Source of the DNA: Aquipluma nitroreducens
GTDB lineage: Bacteria; Bacteroidota; Bacteroidia; Bacteroidales; Prolixibacteraceae
DNA: 64,000 nt
NCBI RefSeq assembly: GCF_009689585.1
Contig: NZ_AP018694.1
Location: 4,703,501 to 4,767,500 of the forward strand
Reading direction: 5' to 3'
Below the pieces are notes generated by a model. The model was not told the DNA's origin and ran no database searches. It was given only the letters and a program-made list of their open reading frames with translations. A program made the position numbers and the translations under genes. This document shows, piece by piece, positions 16,324-25,043 of this stretch; within the stretch, counting starts at the first letter, position 1; each line of letters opens with the position of its first letter.

Positions 16324-16878
16324 CTTGTCTCATAGAATAAATTTTTAAAATGAACAAATAAAACACAGATTGAATAACTTCTATCGCATTAACAATTAGT
16401 CAAATATCAATTTGGGTAAATTGTAATATCTACAATTTGGCACATGAACGGAAACATAGATTTATGCCAGCGTTATAGTCTTAATTGCATTTATATATTA
16501 TGATGAGGATTTAGGATCTTTCGACCCAAGTTCTGAGGATGGCTGATTTTTTTACCAAAACGTAATTTGATATTGTTTGGTTCACATTTCGTTGATTATT
16601 GTTTCATTTTTATTGCCAGGATTATTTTGCCAGAACTCCGACTGTCACTGTTGTGTTTTCTTTATTTGATCAAATTCTTTCGAATGTTGTTCGCTGATTT
16701 GCCTTGCTTAAAATTTTGTCTATTTGCCTGCATAAAAATCCGCAAGGATTGCTTTACCTTTGGTTTTGTGATAATTTTATGGTGTCTGGTTAAAAATATA
16801 TGACAAACAGATTGTTAAGTTTATTGCATTGAAAATTTAATTTTACTATCACTCGTATTTCACCAAATGTTTTAAATA
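16324..16878. other. AT-rich stretch without a recognised gene
   Basis: This 555-bp segment follows the right IS21 end. It does not continue the integrase in any frame. A 78-codon hydrophobic ORF at 16567-16803 has no family resemblance and looks like chance in AT-rich DNA. No hairpin with a T-tail was seen. It may be the scar of a deletion. Confidence 0.5.
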
Positions 16879-17541
16879 ATGACTCAAAGACTTTTTGCTA
16901 TTGGAGACATACACGGATGTTTTGATTCATTTCGAACAATGATAGAGCAGAAAATCCAAATTCGAAAGGATGACAAAATTGTACTTCTTGGAGATTATAT
17001 TGATCGTGGAACTCACAGTAAAGAAGTTGTTGATTACATCATCGACCTGCAAAATAGCGGGTTCGATGTTGTTGCTCTGATTGGAAATCATGAATCTATG
17101 TTACTGGATACGATTTACAATAATGAGTATATTTCAACTTGGATTCAAAACGGAGGCTCCGAAACACTCAGGAGTTTTGGAATCAGTTCATTGGGAAAGC
17201 TTGCACCTCGATACATTGATTTTTTCAAAGGGTTGATTTATTATTATGAGTTTGAGGATTACCTTTTTGTACATGCTGGCTTTAATGATGCAATAAATAA
17301 TCCATTTGAAGACCGGTATTACATGATTTGGAGGTGTAGAGAAAAATACGGGCATCCATTGTTAAAAGATAAAATCATTGTTCACGGGCATCGTCCCATT
17401 TCAATAGCTGTCTGCACGGATAATATACAAAGTCAGAACAAGTTGATTAATCTTGATACTGGGTGTGTTTATACTGATAGTGATGGTCATGGAAGTCTTA
17501 CTGCACTTGAATTATATACAAAGTGTATCTATTTTGCTTGA
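16879..17541 (+). CDS. PPP-family serine/threonine protein phosphatase
   Basis: This 220-residue metallophosphoesterase has the three PPP motifs: AIGDIHGCFDSF (GDxHG, residue 9), LLGDYIDRGTHS (GDxxDRG) and IGNHESMLL (GNHE), followed by VHAGF and IVHGHRP. It should remove phosphate from Ser/Thr proteins or small phosphoesters using two metals. Such single-domain phosphatases are common on phages and mobile elements. It is the first cargo gene after the IS and precedes the winged-helix/nucleotidyltransferase pair. Confidence 0.93.
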   Translation: MTQRLFAIGDIHGCFDSFRTMIEQKIQIRKDDKIVLLGDYIDRGTHSKEVVDYIIDLQNSGFDVVALIGNHESMLLDTIYNNEYISTWIQNGGSETLRSFGISSLGKLAPRYIDFFKGLIYYYEFEDYLFVHAGFNDAINNPFEDRYYMIWRCREKYGHPLLKDKIIVHGHRPISIAVCTDNIQSQNKLINLDTGCVYTDSDGHGSLTALELYTKCIYFA

Positions 17542-17583
17542 GATGATAATATAGTTATATTTGCAATTCGCGAATCGCGAATT
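17533..17583 (+). promoter_or_regulatory. Promoter with an overlapping palindromic operator
   Basis: TTTG (17533-17536), a 19-nt spacer and TATATTTG (17556-17563) match the Bacteroidetes sigma consensus exactly. A perfect palindrome with 9-bp arms AATTCGCGA/TCGCGAATT and one central base follows at 17565-17583, where transcription should begin. It ends 13 bp before the ATG of the winged-helix gene, so autorepression is likely. Confidence 0.75.
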
Positions 17584-17596
17584 AATAATATTATAT

Positions 17597-18118
17597 ATGA
17601 AGAAGCACAACGGAATGCGGCCACAGGACATAGTCGTGTTATTGAAGATCGTGTCAATTCACAATCAACAGTGGCGTAATATTGATATTGCCAATGCACT
17701 TCAGGTGAGTCCTTCAGAAGTATCTGAAGCATTAAACCGATGTAGAATTGCTGGTCTGATTGACAGTAAGAAAAGAAGTGTCCATATCAATTCGTTTAAG
17801 GAGTTTCTTATATATGGACTAAAGTATGTATTTCCTGTTGAGCCAGGAGCTGTTGTTAAGGGCATTCCAACTGCACATTCAGCATCACCAATAAATGAGC
17901 ATATCGCATCAGGTGGCGATGTTTATGTATGGCCTTATGCCAAAGGCACCCAAAGGGGACAATCAATTGAGCCACTTTATAAAACCTTACCGGCAATTAT
18001 TCAAGAGGATAAATTGTTTTATGAACTATTGGCAATTATAGATACGATAAGGGTTGGCCGTGCAAGAGAACTGAAAATTGCCATTGAGGAACTTGAAAAA
18101 CGATTAGAATATGCCTAG
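17597..18118 (+). CDS. Winged-helix regulator / putative antitoxin of a nucleotidyltransferase pair
   Basis: From the ATG at 17597 the protein has 173 residues. Residues 1-65 form a winged HTH (RPQDIVVLLKIVSIHNQQWRNIDIANALQVSPSEVSEALNRCRIAGLI, here in parts). The C-terminal half is unfamiliar and ends in a charged helix (RARELKIAIEELEKRLEYA). A TTG at 17561 would add 12 residues but would overlap the operator palindrome. The gene overlaps the nucleotidyltransferase by 8 bp. This order, HTH then NTase, resembles AbiE-type systems, in which AbiEi represses its own promoter. The specific family is not proven. Confidence 0.75.
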   Translation: MKKHNGMRPQDIVVLLKIVSIHNQQWRNIDIANALQVSPSEVSEALNRCRIAGLIDSKKRSVHINSFKEFLIYGLKYVFPVEPGAVVKGIPTAHSASPINEHIASGGDVYVWPYAKGTQRGQSIEPLYKTLPAIIQEDKLFYELLAIIDTIRVGRARELKIAIEELEKRLEYA

Positions 18119-18752
18119 TACAAATATCAACATGCTGCAAACGGTGGCAAATGGTTTGGGTGAATTGAAAAATGACATGGTATTTGTGGGTGGGGCAGTA
18201 GCTGAACTTTATGCCAACGACCCGGCTGCATCCGATATTCGCCCAACATTGGATGTGGATTGTGTGATCGGATTAAGCACCAGACTTGAATTTTACAGAT
18301 TGGAAGAAAATCTTCGTGCCAGAGGATTTGCAAACGATACTTCTTCAGGAGCTCCAATCTGCCGATGGATTTATAACGATATAAAGGTTGATGTAATGCC
18401 AACCAACGAGAATATCCTTGGGTTTAGCAATAAATGGTATGTCGAAGGAATTGAAAACGAAATTCAAAAGATACTACCCGACGGAACTGAAATATTTGTT
18501 TTCCCTCCAGAATATTATGTGGCGACAAAATTGGAAGCGCACAAAGGCCGAGGTGGTGAAGATTTAAGGCAAAGTCATGATTTTGAAGACATTATTTATA
18601 TTCTCGACAATTGCCCGGATTTATTGAAAGATATTGTGATCGCCAACCCAACTGTTAAGGCGTATCTTAAAATCGAATTCAAAAGCTTATTGCAAAATAA
18701 AGGTTTAGTAGAAGGTATTGAAAGCGCTTTACCTTATGGCTCAGGCGTTTAG
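18111..18752 (+). CDS. Nucleotidyltransferase, AbiEii-like putative toxin
   Basis: This 213-residue protein has the NTase signature MVFVGGAVAELYA followed by RPTLDVDCVI, that is GG-A and then R-x-T-x-D-x-D, as in AbiEii and MNT-like enzymes; WIYNDIKVDVMP supplies the third acidic residue. Motif EYYVATKLEAHKGRG matches the K-x-x-A helix of the family. AbiEii enzymes transfer nucleotides to targets such as tRNA and stop growth during phage infection or loss of the system. It overlaps the winged-helix gene by 8 bp and lies next to a type I RM locus, so a defence or stabilisation role is likely. Confidence 0.82.
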   Translation: MPSTNINMLQTVANGLGELKNDMVFVGGAVAELYANDPAASDIRPTLDVDCVIGLSTRLEFYRLEENLRARGFANDTSSGAPICRWIYNDIKVDVMPTNENILGFSNKWYVEGIENEIQKILPDGTEIFVFPPEYYVATKLEAHKGRGGEDLRQSHDFEDIIYILDNCPDLLKDIVIANPTVKAYLKIEFKSLLQNKGLVEGIESALPYGSGV

Positions 18753-18799
18753 GGCACTGAAATTATTTATGAATTGATCCGGAATATTGCAGAAATTGA

Positions 18800-18901
18800 A
18801 TGATTCTTATGTCCAAAACAGGATATCGATACAAGGAATTCCATTCATCGGTTGTCGATGAAGAAGTTTATTCCTGTAAAGACAATCCATACTATGGATA
18901 A
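18800..18901 (+). CDS. Possible 33-residue small protein
   Basis: An ATG-started frame, MILMSKTGYRYKEFHSSVVD then EEVYSCKDNPYYG, runs to TAA just before a terminator. It is hydrophilic and follows the nucleotidyltransferase by 47 bp. No family is recognised. It could be the tail of the same transcript or chance. Confidence 0.3.
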   Translation: MILMSKTGYRYKEFHSSVVDEEVYSCKDNPYYG

Positions 18902-18906
18902 GGTTG

Positions 18907-18928
18907 AAAGAGGCTTAACCTCTTTTTT
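18907..18928 (+). terminator. Terminator after the winged-helix/NTase unit
   Basis: Stem AAAGAGG/CCTCTTT (18907-18913, 18919-18925), loop CTTAA, followed by T residues. Confidence 0.8.
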
Positions 18929-18991
18929 AGTAGCCATTTTCCCGTTCTCTTTAACATTATTATTACATTTGAAAAATCAATCCAATCAACG

Positions 18992-21829
18992 TTGAAAAAC
19001 GAAAAACTGACACGGAAAGAAATCATTGATCACCGACTTAAACAAGCCGGGTGGAATGTTACCGACTGTACTCAGGTAATTGAAGAATTTGACATTATTA
19101 TTGACAAAAATGTGGCAGAGGAAGCTTCAACTCCATATGCTGGTCACCAATTCAGCGACTATGTTTTATTGGGCAAAGACGGCAAGCCATTGGCAGTAGT
19201 GGAAGCTAAAAAAACTTCGGTTGATGCAGCCATCGGGCGCGAACAGGCCAAACAATACTGCCACCATATTCATAAATCTACCAATAACGGATTGCCATTT
19301 TGTTTTTACACCAACGGGCACGACATCTATTTCTGGGATTTGGATAATTATCCACCGAAAAAAGTTTACGGTTTCCCGTCGCGTGACGATTTGGAGCGAT
19401 ACGCCTACATTCGAAAAGCACGGAAAGCCCTGGCTGGTGAACTCATCAATACCAAAATAGCCGGACGTGATTATCAAATCCGTGCTATTCGTGCAGTGAT
19501 GGAAGCTATTGAAAAACGCAAACGCATGTTTTTACTCGTCATGGCTACCGGAACTGGAAAAACCAGAACCTGCATTGCCTTGGTTGATGCATTGATGCGG
19601 GCTGGTTGGGCTGAGCGGATTTTATTCCTGGTTGATCGGATTGCCCTGCGTGATCAGGCATTGGAAGCATTCAAAGAACATTTACCCAACGAACCGCGCT
19701 GGCCCAAACAAGGAGAAAAGGAAATTGTATCGGATCGGCGAATTTACATTTCAACGTATCCGACTATGTTGAATGTGATCCGTGATGAAGAAAATTCGCT
19801 TTCGCCTCATTTCTTTGATTTGATTGTAGTGGACGAAAGCCACCGGAGTATTTACAATACCTATCAGGAAGTGCTTACCTACTTCAATACCATTACCTTA
19901 GGCTTAACAGCCACTCCAACTGATGTGATCGACCACAACACGTTTCAGTTGTTTGAAACCGAAGATGGAGTTCCAACTTTTGCCTATTCGTATGACGAAG
20001 CAGTGAACCATATACCGCCCTACTTGTGCAACTTCCAGGTCATGAAAATCAAGACCAAGTTTCAGGATGAAGGAATCAACAAGCGAACCATTGCACTGGA
20101 AGATCAGAAAAATTTGATTCTGGAAGGAAAAGAAATTGAGGAAATCAATTACGAAGGCACTGAACTGGAAAAGACGGTAATTAACCGGGGAACAAATGCT
20201 TTGATCGTTCGCGAATTCATGGAAGAATCGATCAAAGACAGCAACGGTGTTTTGCCTGGAAAAACAATCTTTTTTTGCATCACCAAAGCCCATGCACGGC
20301 GTATCGAAGAAATTTTCGATTCGCTTTATCCTGAATACAAAGGCGAATTAGCCAAAGTTATCGTGAGCGAAGATCCGCGTGTTTATGGCAAAGGCGGGCT
20401 TTTAGATCAATTTAAACATAACGATATGCCTCGTGTGGCTCTGAGTGTGGACATGCTCGATACGGGTATCGACATCCATGAAATCACCAATCTGGTATTT
20501 GCCAAGCCGGTATATTCTTACACCAAATTCTGGCAAATGATTGGCCGTGGAACCCGATTGCTCGAATGCGCTAAAATAAAACCCTGGTGTACCCAAAAAG
20601 ACGAATTCCTGATTCTGGATTGTTGGGATAATTTCGAATATTTCAAGCTAAATCCGAGAGGTAAAGAGCTAAGACCTCAGATTCCTCTACCTATTCGGTT
20701 GTTTGGGTTGAGGCTTGAAAAAATTGAAAAGGCAATTGAATTAAACCTTGCTGAAACAGCCGGAAAGGAAACTCAAAAACTGAAAACGCAAATCGACACT
20801 TTGCCCAAAACTTCAGTAGTAATTATGGAAGCCCGGAATGAATTGCGAAGTTTAGAGGATGAAAATTTTTGGATCAATCTGACCAGCAACAAACTGGAAT
20901 TCCTGAAAACATTAGTAAAACCATTGTTCCGGACGGTTGCCGATACCGATTTTAAAGCCATGCGGTTTGAAAAAGATATTGTTGAAGTTTCGCTGGAACG
21001 ACTAAAGGGAGACAATGCTCCCTATTCGAAACCGTTTTCACCGAACGATGTGATTTCTTCGAAATACGAAACCCTCAAATTAAGCATCATTGAGGAAATC
21101 GGGGAACTTCCGTTAAGTGTGAATGTGGTTGCCAAACAGGAATACCTGATCAGGCAGGCGCAAACCAACCATTATTGGGCGACCATTTCAGAAGAAAAAT
21201 TCGATGACTTAATTGAAAAACTGGCTCCGCTGATGAAATACAGAGAATCGGTTATTCCGCTTGGCCCCGAAAAATTCAATCTGAAAGACCTAATCAGCAA
21301 AAAAGAATATGTGGAATTTGGGCCACAGCATGAGGCTTTGAGCATTGCCAAATATCGCGAATTGCTTGAGCAAAAAATCAACGAGCTGGTATTGGCCAAT
21401 CCGATTTTGCAAAAGCTGAAAGAAGGTCAGGAAATCAGCGAAGCCGAGGCCGAACAGTTGTCGGAGGAATTGCACGATGAACATCCGCACATTACCATCG
21501 ACTTGCTGCGCCGGGTTTACAATCACCGGAAGGCGGTGTTTGTACAATTCATCAAACACATTTTGGGAATCGAGATTTTGCAATCGTTTCCTGAAACCGT
21601 TTCAAAAGGCTTCGATGAATTTATTGCCGCACATTCCTACCTTTCGAGCCGTCAATTGCAGTTTTTAGACTTACTTCGCACCTTCATCATCGAAAAGGGT
21701 GAGTTGACACGGAAAAATCTGATTGAATCACCTTTTACCTTGCTTCACCCGGAAGGGATTCGGGGCATTTTCAATCCGAATGAGATTAATGAAATATTAA
21801 AATTGACCGAAAAATTAATTGCAGCATAA
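18992..21829 (+). CDS. hsdR: Type I restriction endonuclease, R subunit
   Basis: This 945-residue protein starts at a TTG. The N-terminal nuclease domain has D...VVEAKK (PD-(D/E)XK, residues about 54-72). Two RecA-like motor domains follow, with MATGTGKTRT (Walker A, about residue 184) and VVDESHRS (DEAH-type, about residue 278), and QMIGRGTRL (motif VI). The C-terminal 250 residues match the EcoEI-type R-subunit tail. HsdR translocates DNA and cuts unmodified DNA far from the site, together with HsdM and HsdS. It is separated from hsdM by two unrelated genes, which is unusual. Confidence 0.95.
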   Translation: MKNEKLTRKEIIDHRLKQAGWNVTDCTQVIEEFDIIIDKNVAEEASTPYAGHQFSDYVLLGKDGKPLAVVEAKKTSVDAAIGREQAKQYCHHIHKSTNNGLPFCFYTNGHDIYFWDLDNYPPKKVYGFPSRDDLERYAYIRKARKALAGELINTKIAGRDYQIRAIRAVMEAIEKRKRMFLLVMATGTGKTRTCIALVDALMRAGWAERILFLVDRIALRDQALEAFKEHLPNEPRWPKQGEKEIVSDRRIYISTYPTMLNVIRDEENSLSPHFFDLIVVDESHRSIYNTYQEVLTYFNTITLGLTATPTDVIDHNTFQLFETEDGVPTFAYSYDEAVNHIPPYLCNFQVMKIKTKFQDEGINKRTIALEDQKNLILEGKEIEEINYEGTELEKTVINRGTNALIVREFMEESIKDSNGVLPGKTIFFCITKAHARRIEEIFDSLYPEYKGELAKVIVSEDPRVYGKGGLLDQFKHNDMPRVALSVDMLDTGIDIHEITNLVFAKPVYSYTKFWQMIGRGTRLLECAKIKPWCTQKDEFLILDCWDNFEYFKLNPRGKELRPQIPLPIRLFGLRLEKIEKAIELNLAETAGKETQKLKTQIDTLPKTSVVIMEARNELRSLEDENFWINLTSNKLEFLKTLVKPLFRTVADTDFKAMRFEKDIVEVSLERLKGDNAPYSKPFSPNDVISSKYETLKLSIIEEIGELPLSVNVVAKQEYLIRQAQTNHYWATISEEKFDDLIEKLAPLMKYRESVIPLGPEKFNLKDLISKKEYVEFGPQHEALSIAKYRELLEQKINELVLANPILQKLKEGQEISEAEAEQLSEELHDEHPHITIDLLRRVYNHRKAVFVQFIKHILGIEILQSFPETVSKGFDEFIAAHSYLSSRQLQFLDLLRTFIIEKGELTRKNLIESPFTLLHPEGIRGIFNPNEINEILKLTEKLIAA

Positions 21830-21930
21830 AGAAATAAGTGACCTTTTTAGGTTGTCATCTTACTTCTACTTGTTGACGTGTTGTTTCTAAATCTAGTCAT
21901 AGAGTTAATGATGAGCTTATAGGTGATAGA

Positions 21931-21995
21931 ACCGATATTGATTGAATATGTGTTAATTAACCGATAAATACTATTTATAGATGTTATTACCGATA
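21931..21995 (+). promoter_or_regulatory. Three ACCGATA iterons with exact 29-bp spacing
   Basis: ACCGATA occurs at 21931-21937, 21960-21966 and 21989-21995, so start-to-start spacing is 29 bp twice. They fill the gap between hsdR and the cyclase-like gene, ending 32 bp before its ATG. Even spacing suggests binding of an oligomeric protein. The adjacent gene product has a C-terminal HTH-like segment and is the obvious candidate. No consensus promoter was found beside them. Confidence 0.5.
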
Positions 21996-22027
21996 GAAGT
22001 ATTACATTTACTTCAAAATATACTCAT

Positions 22028-22720
22028 ATGAATAGAGCAGTTATTTCCGGAGATGTTATTGCATATACTAGTCTTAGTGATGCAGATAAGCCTAAAATTG
22101 AAAGTTCAATTGGTCAATTGTTTCAGGAATTAGGGGCTAGGTTTGATGTGTTTTCCCGTATGATTAAAGGTGATTATCTGGAATGTTATATTCCTGATCC
22201 TGCAAATGCACTTCGGGTTGCCTTATTAATAAAAAGTCGAGTTAAAGCCTGTGCTCTTGAATTAGAGGATTCGCATGACAAGAGATTAAGTGCATTTAAA
22301 ACCTACGGCATTAGATTAGCAATTGGTATTGGCGAAATAACCCGATTTGATCGTGATAAAGGAATTATTGATGGAGAAGCGATCTACTTTTCAGGAAGAA
22401 CGATTAGTGATATCAGTGCCACATTTGATAAAGAAAGGATTGTAATAAAAAACACCTTGTTTATTAAAACGAATGATGAACAACTTACCAGCGAACTGGA
22501 GCCGTTATTGGCCTTGCTGGATGTATTAATCAGTAAAGCCACGGCAAAGCAATCGAATATTCTCTACCTGAAACTATTGGGAAATAGCGAAGATACCATT
22601 GCGAAAGAATTGAAATTATTTCAATCAACGGTGAATGAACATTCAACAAGCCTTGGTTGGAATGCTATTGAGAAAGCTGTCTTGTATTTTGAAAAATTAA
22701 TGAAATCTAAATCAGAGTAA
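22028..22720 (+). CDS. SatD-like protein with class III cyclase-like domain and C-terminal HTH
   Basis: In this 230-residue protein, residues 1-130 read like a class III nucleotide cyclase: VISGDVIAYTSLS with Asp9, then FSRMIKGDYLECYIP with Gly48-Asp49, the two metal-binding Asp positions 40 residues apart. ALRVALLIK, RLAIGIGEI and DGEAIYFSGRT follow in the order seen in cyclases. Residues 175-230 contain an HTH-like segment (GNSEDTIAKELKLFQSTVNEH). SatD-family proteins share this size and sit beside DUF3307 proteins. Whether it makes a cyclic nucleotide or only senses one is unknown. It is the first gene of an apparent unit with DUF3307, hsdM and hsdS, each 1-2 bp apart. Confidence 0.7.
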   Translation: MNRAVISGDVIAYTSLSDADKPKIESSIGQLFQELGARFDVFSRMIKGDYLECYIPDPANALRVALLIKSRVKACALELEDSHDKRLSAFKTYGIRLAIGIGEITRFDRDKGIIDGEAIYFSGRTISDISATFDKERIVIKNTLFIKTNDEQLTSELEPLLALLDVLISKATAKQSNILYLKLLGNSEDTIAKELKLFQSTVNEHSTSLGWNAIEKAVLYFEKLMKSKSE

Positions 22721-22721
22721 C

Positions 22722-23444
22722 ATGATGACCTTTGCTCAAATCTTGATTTTGCAAATAATTGCCCATCTGCTTGCTGATTTTACCTTCCAAAGCCATGATA
22801 TGGCTAAAGAGAAATTAGATAGTGGGTTTGCATCAAAGATGCTTAAATGGCACATTCTAATCGTTTTCATCCTTTCGTGGATACTCTCTTTTCAATGGGA
22901 ATTTGTAGTTGTTTCTGCAGCTATAGCCTTGCTACATTGGTTAATTGATGGATTTAAGAAAATACTTGCCTCAAAAAATAAGATTGCGAAATACTCTTTT
23001 TTTATTGATCAGACATTGCACATGCTTGTAATAATAGGTAGTGTATTTCTTTTTGATCATTTTTTCGATATTCATACAAATCTACAACTGTCATGGTCTA
23101 CTCATGAGTTGCTTATCGTTCTTGGATTCCTTTTATGTACAAAACCTGCCAATATTTTCATCGGGGAAGTGATGAAAGTTTATAATATTAAATTCACTGA
23201 CAGTGAAAGCATTCAAAATGCCGGTAAACTCATCGGCAATTGCGAACGCATTATTTCACTGGTATTGATTTTAAATGGACAATTTGAAGCGGTAGGATTT
23301 ATACTTGCCGGCAAATCAATATTACGTTACAAAGAAACTGAAACTCCGAAAACAGAATATGTTCTCATTGGTACATTATTGAGTTTCGGAATTGCAATTA
23401 TTATAGGCGTAGGAATCCCATTTTTAGAAAAACTTATAAATTAG
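22722..23444 (+). CDS. DUF3307 membrane protein
   Basis: This 240-residue protein has about seven hydrophobic segments. It starts with ILQIIAHLLADFTFQSHDMA, the His/Asp-bearing signature of DUF3307, and contains ALLHWLIDGFKK and LHMLVIIGSVFLFDHFF. The conserved H and D residues lie in or near helices. It starts one base after the SatD-like stop and ends one base before hsdM, so it is translated in the same unit. The molecular role of DUF3307 is not established. With the cyclase-like partner it could be an integral-membrane effector or receptor. Confidence 0.85.
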   Translation: MMTFAQILILQIIAHLLADFTFQSHDMAKEKLDSGFASKMLKWHILIVFILSWILSFQWEFVVVSAAIALLHWLIDGFKKILASKNKIAKYSFFIDQTLHMLVIIGSVFLFDHFFDIHTNLQLSWSTHELLIVLGFLLCTKPANIFIGEVMKVYNIKFTDSESIQNAGKLIGNCERIISLVLILNGQFEAVGFILAGKSILRYKETETPKTEYVLIGTLLSFGIAIIIGVGIPFLEKLIN

Positions 23445-23445
23445 C

Positions 23446-25041
23446 ATGTTACAAAATAACTCCAGCATAAAATCGCTCATCGACAAACTTTGGAACAACT
23501 TCTGGAGTGGCGGAATCAGCAATCCGCTTACGGCCATTGAGCAGATCACTTATTTAATTTTCATGAAACGGCTGGACGATCTGGAAGCCAAACGTGAACG
23601 TGACGCCGAATTTACAGGCGAGAAATACGTGTCGCGTTTCAGCGGAAAGTATAAAGTGCCAGGCAGCAGCGACGAAATTGACAAAGGCGAATTGCGGTGG
23701 AGCAATTTCAAACGCCGCCCTGCCGACGAAATGTTGCTGCATGTGCAAACTAAGGTTTTCCCGTTTCTGAAAGAATTTCAATCGGAAAGTAATTCTCCTG
23801 CCACGCTGAATGCCGCCGAGGGGCTTTTTACTAAACACATGGCCAATGCCGTGTTTATTATGCCAAAAGCTTCGTTGCTGGTCGAAGCAATCAATATTAT
23901 TGAGCAGCTTTTTACTGAAATAGAAAAAGATGCCAGCGAAGGCGGACAGGCTTTTCAGGATATACAAGGCGATGTGTACGAATTACTGTTGAGCGAAATT
24001 GCCAGTGCCGGTAAAAACGGACAATTCCGCACGCCGCGCCACATCATTAAACTGATGTCGGAACTGGTTGCGCCGCAATTGGGGCAGCGCATGGCCGATC
24101 CAAGCAGCGGAACCGGCGGTTTTATCCTGGGCTATTACCAGTATATTCTGACCGATTTGGTTGGCAAAGCCGATCAAGCGAAATTGGTGGTTGACGAGGA
24201 TGGTTTTGAACGGGCCACCATGAGCGCATTTCTGACTGAAGAGGTGAAACAAATACTGGAGAAAAGCATGTTTGGTTTCGACATCGATACCACCATGGTA
24301 CGCCTCGGGCTGATGAACCTGATGATGCACGGCATTGACGAACCACGGATTGATTATAAAGACACGCTGAGCAAGAGTTTCAATGAGGATGCGCAGTATG
24401 ATATCATCATGGCCAACCCGCCATTTACGGGTAACATCGACAAAGGCGACATCAATGCCAGTTTAAAATTGCCGACTACCAAAACCGAATTGCTTTTTGT
24501 GGAACGCATTTTTACCATGCTGAAAATGGGTGGTACTTCTGCCGTAATTGTACCGCAGGGCGTTTTGTTTGGAAGCGGCAATGCCTTTGTAGCGCTTCGG
24601 AAAATGCTGATTGAAAAAGCAGAACTAAAAGCCGTGATTGCCATGCCAAGCGGCGTATTTAAACCATATGCTGGGGTAAGTACCGCCATTTTGATATTTA
24701 CCAAAGGCGGAGAAACCAATCGGGTTTGGTTTTACGATATGCAGGCCGATGGCTACACGCTGGACGACAAACGAAATAAAATTGACGCCAGCGATTTGCC
24801 CGACATTGTTGTGCAATTCAAAGCACGAAACAATCAAAAAGAAAACGACAGAGAGGCCAAATACTTCTTTGTTCCCAAAGCCGAAATTATTGAAAATGAA
24901 TATGATTTAAGCATCAGTAAATACAAGGAAGAAGTGTACGAAGAGGTGGTTTATGAAAGGCCGAAAGCTATTATTGTAAAATTGGAAAGCATAGAAAATG
25001 GTATTCTGAGCGGAATTGCTGAACTAAAACAGTTCGTATAG
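23446..25041 (+). CDS. hsdM: Type I restriction-modification DNA methyltransferase, M subunit
   Basis: This 531-residue N6-adenine methyltransferase has an N-terminal HsdM domain (SLIDKLWNNFWSGGISNP), the SAM-binding motif ADPSSGTGGFILG (about residue 218) and catalytic IMANPPFTG (about residue 322, NPPF). It methylates adenine in the target picked by HsdS and forms M2S1 or R2M2S1 complexes. It starts one base after the DUF3307 gene and ends two bases before hsdS. Confidence 0.97.
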   Translation: MLQNNSSIKSLIDKLWNNFWSGGISNPLTAIEQITYLIFMKRLDDLEAKRERDAEFTGEKYVSRFSGKYKVPGSSDEIDKGELRWSNFKRRPADEMLLHVQTKVFPFLKEFQSESNSPATLNAAEGLFTKHMANAVFIMPKASLLVEAINIIEQLFTEIEKDASEGGQAFQDIQGDVYELLLSEIASAGKNGQFRTPRHIIKLMSELVAPQLGQRMADPSSGTGGFILGYYQYILTDLVGKADQAKLVVDEDGFERATMSAFLTEEVKQILEKSMFGFDIDTTMVRLGLMNLMMHGIDEPRIDYKDTLSKSFNEDAQYDIIMANPPFTGNIDKGDINASLKLPTTKTELLFVERIFTMLKMGGTSAVIVPQGVLFGSGNAFVALRKMLIEKAELKAVIAMPSGVFKPYAGVSTAILIFTKGGETNRVWFYDMQADGYTLDDKRNKIDASDLPDIVVQFKARNNQKENDREAKYFFVPKAEIIENEYDLSISKYKEEVYEEVVYERPKAIIVKLESIENGILSGIAELKQFV

Positions 25042-25043
25042 AT

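Noticed and set aside
16567-16803. 78-codon hydrophobic frame after the IS21 element
   Set aside because: Composition is that of AT-rich random DNA (Phe, Leu, Cys, Ile); no neighbour, promoter or family supports it.
21931-21995. ACCGATA iterons as a plasmid replication origin
   Set aside because: Only three short copies, no replication initiator gene nearby, and they sit at a gene promoter position inside an RM locus.
22722-23444. DUF3307 protein as a Pycsar TM effector proper
   Set aside because: No cyclic-nucleotide-binding domain is visible, so the analogy is kept only as a hypothesis.
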